DNA of 64,000 nucleotides, from assembly GCF_030813795.1 (NCBI RefSeq), contig NZ_JAUSUX010000010.1:1-64000 (forward strand), in the 5' to 3' direction. Source of the DNA: Desulfofundulus luciae (lineage in GTDB: Bacteria; Bacillota; Desulfotomaculia; Desulfotomaculales; Desulfovirgulaceae). The notes under the pieces are model-generated. The model was given only the letters and a program-made list of their open reading frames with translations. It made no database searches and was not told the DNA's origin. Of the stretch, positions 60,822 through 64,000 are shown piece by piece (the first letter of the stretch is position 1; every line of letters starts with the position of its first letter). Made by a program: the position numbers and the translations under genes.

Positions 60822-62155
60822 AACCAACCGTGGGGGTGAAAGACGTGCCCAGGACTGTAGCCGTGACCACCCTGGGATGCAAGGTTAATCAATATGAGTC
60901 GGCGGCCCTGGCCACCCTGTTCCGGGAGCGGGGCTATAAAGTGGTGGACTTCAGCGAACCGGCGGACATTTATGTCATCAACACCTGTACGGTTACCCAC
61001 CTGGGGGACCGCAAGTCAAGGCAGCTTATCCGGCGGGCCACGCGAAACAACCCCCATGCCCGTGTGGTGGTAACCGGCTGTTACGCCCAGACCTCGCCGG
61101 AAGAGGTGCTCTCCATCCCCGGCGTGGACCTGGTGGTGGGGACAAGGGACAAATCCCGCATTGTGGATCTGGTGGAGGAACTGGAAAGCCGTAAGGAAGG
61201 GCCGCTGGCCGTGGTACGGGATGTTTTTGCTGACCAGGATTACGAGGAACTGCCCGTACCGGCGCTACCCTCCCGCGTGCGGGCCTTTTTAAAAATCCAG
61301 GAAGGGTGCAATAATTATTGCGCCTACTGCATTATTCCCTATGCCCGGGGGCCGCTGCGCAGCCGGGATCCGGAAAATGTCCTGGCCGAAGCCAGGAGGC
61401 TGGTAGCCGGGGGCTTTAAGGAACTGGTGCTCACCGGCATTCATACCGGGGCCTACGGCCAGGACCGGCCCGGCGGCCCGGACCTGGCCGGCCTGGTGGA
61501 ATGCCTGGCTGAAATTCCGGGATTGGTGCGCCTGCGCCTCAGTTCGGTGGAACCGGTGGACATTACAGATAAACTGGTGGATATAATGGCTACCAGGCCC
61601 AATGTCTGCCGCCACCTGCATATCCCCCTGCAAAGCGGCGATGATACGGTCCTGGCCCGTATGCGCCGTCACTATACCACGGCCTGGTTTCGTGAGCTGG
61701 TTCAAAAAGTGAGGGGGCGCGTGCCCGGCATAGCCATTACCACCGACGTTATTGTTGGTTTCCCCGGGGAAAGCGATGGCCAGTTTGAAAATACGTTTAA
61801 TTTTGTGCGCGAGATGGCTTTTGCCCGGCTGCATGTTTTCAAGTATTCCCCCCGGCAGGGTACAGCCGCGGCCTCCTTTCCCGACCAGATCAGTGCCCCG
61901 GTGAAGGAGGCGCGAAGCCGCCGGATGATTGCGCTGGGAGATGAGCTGGCCCGTTCCTTTGCCGCCAAACATATTGGCCGGGAAGTCCAGGTGCTGGTGG
62001 AAGAAGAGTTGCCAGAAAAAGCAGGTTTCTTTGCCGGTCTTACCGATAATTACCTGCGGGTAATTTTCCCGGCCCGGGAAAATTTTGTGGGCGAGCTGGT
62101 ACCGGTGCGGGTGGAGGGGGTAGAGGGGACGGATTTAAAAGGGATCATAATTTAA
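60818..62155 (+). CDS. mtaB: tRNA t6A37 methylthiotransferase MtaB
   Basis: 445 residues from GTG 60818. UPF0004 N-terminal domain with LGCKVNQYES near residue 19, the cysteines in NTCTVT and TGCYAQ; radical SAM motif CNNYCAYC near 167; C-terminal TRAM domain. It thiomethylates t6A37 in tRNA for Lys codons. The same position as yqeV in Bacillus. Confidence 0.95.
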   Translation: MKPTVGVKDVPRTVAVTTLGCKVNQYESAALATLFRERGYKVVDFSEPADIYVINTCTVTHLGDRKSRQLIRRATRNNPHARVVVTGCYAQTSPEEVLSIPGVDLVVGTRDKSRIVDLVEELESRKEGPLAVVRDVFADQDYEELPVPALPSRVRAFLKIQEGCNNYCAYCIIPYARGPLRSRDPENVLAEARRLVAGGFKELVLTGIHTGAYGQDRPGGPDLAGLVECLAEIPGLVRLRLSSVEPVDITDKLVDIMATRPNVCRHLHIPLQSGDDTVLARMRRHYTTAWFRELVQKVRGRVPGIAITTDVIVGFPGESDGQFENTFNFVREMAFARLHVFKYSPRQGTAAASFPDQISAPVKEARSRRMIALGDELARSFAAKHIGREVQVLVEEELPEKAGFFAGLTDNYLRVIFPARENFVGELVPVRVEGVEGTDLKGIII

Positions 62156-62229
62156 GTTTACCGGCAGGATTTAATTCCTTCAATGTTGAATAAAAAACCG
62201 TTGTTACTATGTTACGGGAGGGAGGTGGC

Positions 62230-62577
62230 ATGATGCAGGATTGCATTTTCTGCAAGATCGTGAAAAAGGAGATTCCCGCCGAGATCGTTTATGAGGATGA
62301 ACATGTGATGGCCTTTAAGGACATCCACCCGGCGGCTCCCGTCCACCTCTTGCTCATTCCGAAAAAACATATCCCCACCTTCTTCGACCTGGCGGATGAA
62401 GACGTTTCCATAATCGGACGCGTTCAGCTGGCGGCAGCCCGGGTTGCTCAGCAGTTGAACCTGGAAGAAAAGGGGTTTCGGTTGGTCAGCAATTGCAAGG
62501 AAGATGCCGGCCAGCTAATTTTCCATATTCATTATCATTTGCTGGGGGGTAGAGCGCTGCAGTGGCCACCGGGCTAG
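62230..62577 (+). CDS. HIT family nucleotide hydrolase
   Basis: About 115 residues; ATG 62230 or 62233 after GGGAGGTGG. DCIFCKIVKKEIPAEIVYED is the HINT-type start with zinc-binding cysteines, and the catalytic histidine triad is HIHYHLLGG. It hydrolyses AMP-lysine or related purine phosphoramidates in other organisms. Confidence 0.95.
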   Translation: MMQDCIFCKIVKKEIPAEIVYEDEHVMAFKDIHPAAPVHLLLIPKKHIPTFFDLADEDVSIIGRVQLAAARVAQQLNLEEKGFRLVSNCKEDAGQLIFHIHYHLLGGRALQWPPG

Positions 62578-62607
62578 TTGACGCAACTGTAGAAAGCGAG
62601 CTATAAT
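62578..62607 (+). promoter_or_regulatory. Sigma-A promoter for rpsU
   Basis: TTGACG (62578-62583) and a perfect TATAAT (62602-62607), spacer 18, right after the HIT gene stop and about 85 bases before rpsU. Confidence 0.75.
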
Positions 62608-62692
62608 AACAGGGTATTTTGCAATTTTGGGTTGGGGGTCTTTGCACTTATATGAACAGCCTTACAGCCTGGCGGAGGGAGGGAAAAGAGCA

Positions 62693-62869
62693 GTGCCAGA
62701 AGTACGTGTTGGCAAGAATGAAACCCTGGATAGCGCCCTCCGTCGCTTCAAGCGTTCCTGTCAGAAAGCTGGCGTCTTAGCCGAAGCAAGACGGCATGAA
62801 CATTACGAAAAACCCAGTGTGCGGCGCAAGAAAAAATCCGAAGCGGCCAGAAGGCGTAAGTACCGTTAA
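62693..62869 (+). CDS. rpsU: Small ribosomal subunit protein bS21
   Basis: 58 residues from GTG 62693 following GGAGGGAGGG; longer in-frame starts upstream overlap the promoter region and give no family match. [20 protein letters not shown] and the basic end [15 protein letters not shown] are typical of bS21. Confidence 0.96.
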   Translation: MPEVRVGKNETLDSALRRFKRSCQKAGVLAEARRHEHYEKPSVRRKKKSEAARRRKYR

Positions 62870-63042
62870 TTGCCTGGCCGGGCCGGCGGAAACGAAAATT
62901 CACCGCGCACGTGTGGCGTCAGCAGGAGAAGCCCGGTGCTGGATTAAAGCGCGCCGGGCATTTTTACACCTTCTACGGCTGCCGTCCCGGCGTTGCGGAT
63001 CTCCCCGGGGATTTTAACGGATGGGGGGGTGAACCAAAGATT

Positions 63043-63543
63043 ATGCCTGGTCAACTTTTAACCTGGCTCTCGGTACTGGCTTTTTTGCTGGGCTTTATTG
63101 CCCTGGTGCTGGAAATTTTCGTCGTTCCGGGCTTTGGCGTGGCGGGGATGACCGGGATCATTCTCCTGGCGTGGGGGGTATTGTTGCTGGCGGTGGATTT
63201 TACCCAGGCCACGGCTGCGCTGGTGGTGGCCCTGGCCCTCACGATAGTGGTATTTTCCCTGGGGCTTAAATTTATGTCCCGGCTGAACCTCTGGCAGCGT
63301 TTAACCCTGGGTACAAGGCTGGAGAAACATGAGGGCTATGTGGCCGGGCAGGTGGACCTGGGGCACCTGGTGGACCTTACGGGGGTGGCGTTAACCCCCC
63401 TGCGGCCCGCGGGGACGGCGGAAATTGCCGGCTTGCGGCTGGATGTGGTTACCGGCGGGGAATACATCCCAGCCGGGGCGAAGGTACAGGTGGTGCGGGT
63501 GGAAGGGAGCCGGGTGGTGGTACGCCGGGCAGACTACATTTAG
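63043..63543 (+). CDS. NfeD-like membrane protein
   Basis: About 166 residues from ATG 63043 (GGGGGGTGA upstream; the longer upstream frame has no site). Three membrane helices in residues 5-85 and a C-terminal OB-fold beta domain (DLTGVALTPLRPAGTAEIAG, then GAKVQVVRVEGSRVVVRRA). Stand-alone NfeD without the ClpP-like protease part; such proteins act with flotillin FloA, encoded next. Confidence 0.88.
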   Translation: MPGQLLTWLSVLAFLLGFIALVLEIFVVPGFGVAGMTGIILLAWGVLLLAVDFTQATAALVVALALTIVVFSLGLKFMSRLNLWQRLTLGTRLEKHEGYVAGQVDLGHLVDLTGVALTPLRPAGTAEIAGLRLDVVTGGEYIPAGAKVQVVRVEGSRVVVRRADYI

Positions 63544-63666
63544 CTGTATTGCACAAGCTAAATATAAGCCGGGATGGCAGGTAGTGTTTCTTCACTTCAA
63601 GGACAGAAGTGGCCGGAGCCGGTTACCATACTGCGCTTTTAATTAATTCACTGCAGGAGGTGTCGG

Positions 63667-64000
63667 ATGTTTACTCTGCTTGGACTTTCCACAATCATTT
63701 TCTTCCTGCTCATTTTAATTGGCGTGGCTGTGATTTTCAGTTTTATCCCCGTAGGCCTGTGGATTTCCGCCCTGGCCGCAGGAGTAAAAATCGGCATTTT
63801 CACCCTGGTGGGCATGCGCCTGCGGCGCGTCCCGCCGGCAAAAATTGTCGGCCCGTTGATTAAGGCCGATAAAGCCGGCCTCAATGTAACCGTAAACCAG
63901 CTGGAGGCCCATTACCTCGCCGGGGGTAATGTGGACCGGGTGGTGGATGCCCTCATTGCCGCCGAGCGGGCCGACATTCCCCTCACCTTTGAGCGGGCCG
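63667..64000 (+). CDS. floA: Flotillin-like protein FloA, 5' part (cut by window end)
   Basis: 111 codons are visible. An N-terminal membrane hairpin ([28 protein letters not shown]) is followed by [25 protein letters not shown] and [24 protein letters not shown], the FloA/YqfA signature. It organises membrane microdomains together with NfeD. GGAGGTG precedes ATG 63667. Confidence 0.93.
   Translation, partial: MFTLLGLSTIIFFLLILIGVAVIFSFIPVGLWISALAAGVKIGIFTLVGMRLRRVPPAKIVGPLIKADKAGLNVTVNQLEAHYLAGGNVDRVVDALIAAERADIPLTFERA

Noticed and set aside
1-64000. CRISPR arrays, tRNA and rRNA genes
   Set aside because: No regularly spaced identical repeats, no cloverleaf with conserved T-loop, and no rRNA signature were seen on reading through; small tRNAs could only be excluded formally by a dedicated search.

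Overview
The window is a GC-rich stretch of chromosome from a spore-forming, anaerobic Firmicute. It most resembles the thermophilic Peptococcaceae (Desulfotomaculum, Pelotomaculum, Carboxydothermus and relatives). Evidence for this is a spoIIP gene, the yqeN-rpsT-spoIIP-yqxA-lepA-hemW-hrcA-grpE-dnaK-dnaJ-prmA-rsmE-mtaB-rpsU synteny known from Bacillus and Clostridia, a CIRCE operator, sigma-54 activators, many TTG/GTG starts, and an archaeal-type chaperonin in the dnaK operon. The genus is inferred; no rRNA is present. No tRNA, rRNA or CRISPR array was seen.

Layout. (1) 1-425: IS21-like terminal repeats and a structured leader. (2) 426-11510, plus strand: a nitrogen/amine cluster with an FAD amine dehydrogenase, a glutamine-synthetase-like ligase, EtfB, EtfA, two FMN glutamate-synthase-type subunits, a class II amidotransferase, a GXGXG subunit, an ammonium transporter and PII. 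(3) 11567-13695: a decayed group II intron, unrecognised remnants and a VapBC-type toxin-antitoxin pair. (4) 13696-23581: a DegS/DegU-like two-component pair followed by a complete Flp/Tad pilus operon. (5) 23544-27823: a HAMP sensor broken by frameshift, a thioredoxin-reductase-like flavoprotein without the usual NADPH motif, and a UPF0210/ACT pair separated by a 258-bp imperfect palindrome. (6) 28013-41468: a structured leader RNA, a LivKHMGF amino-acid ABC transporter, two sigma-54 activators, and a minus-strand operon for a multi-subunit Fe-S/flavin dehydrogenase (proline dehydrogenase/HcnABC type) with 1-pyrroline-5-carboxylate dehydrogenase, preceded by a good -24/-12 promoter. (7) 41678-44446: molybdenum cofactor genes. 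(8) 44470-64000: the conserved housekeeping and heat-shock block, ending inside floA.

How the genes may work together. In region 2, the ligase, the amidotransferase/GXGXG/FMN proteins and the FAD dehydrogenase are the parts expected for an N-methylglutamate-like route. They could charge glutamate with an amine, transfer it, and oxidise the N-methyl amino acid, with ETF rather than oxygen as electron acceptor. Simple ammonium assimilation is the main alternative reading of the same genes. In region 6, uptake, oxidation to P5C and conversion to glutamate would make a sigma-54-controlled proline (or related amino acid) catabolic module. In region 8, HrcA/CIRCE should co-regulate HrcA, the archaeal-like chaperonin, GrpE and DnaK; DnaJ appears to have its own promoter as well.
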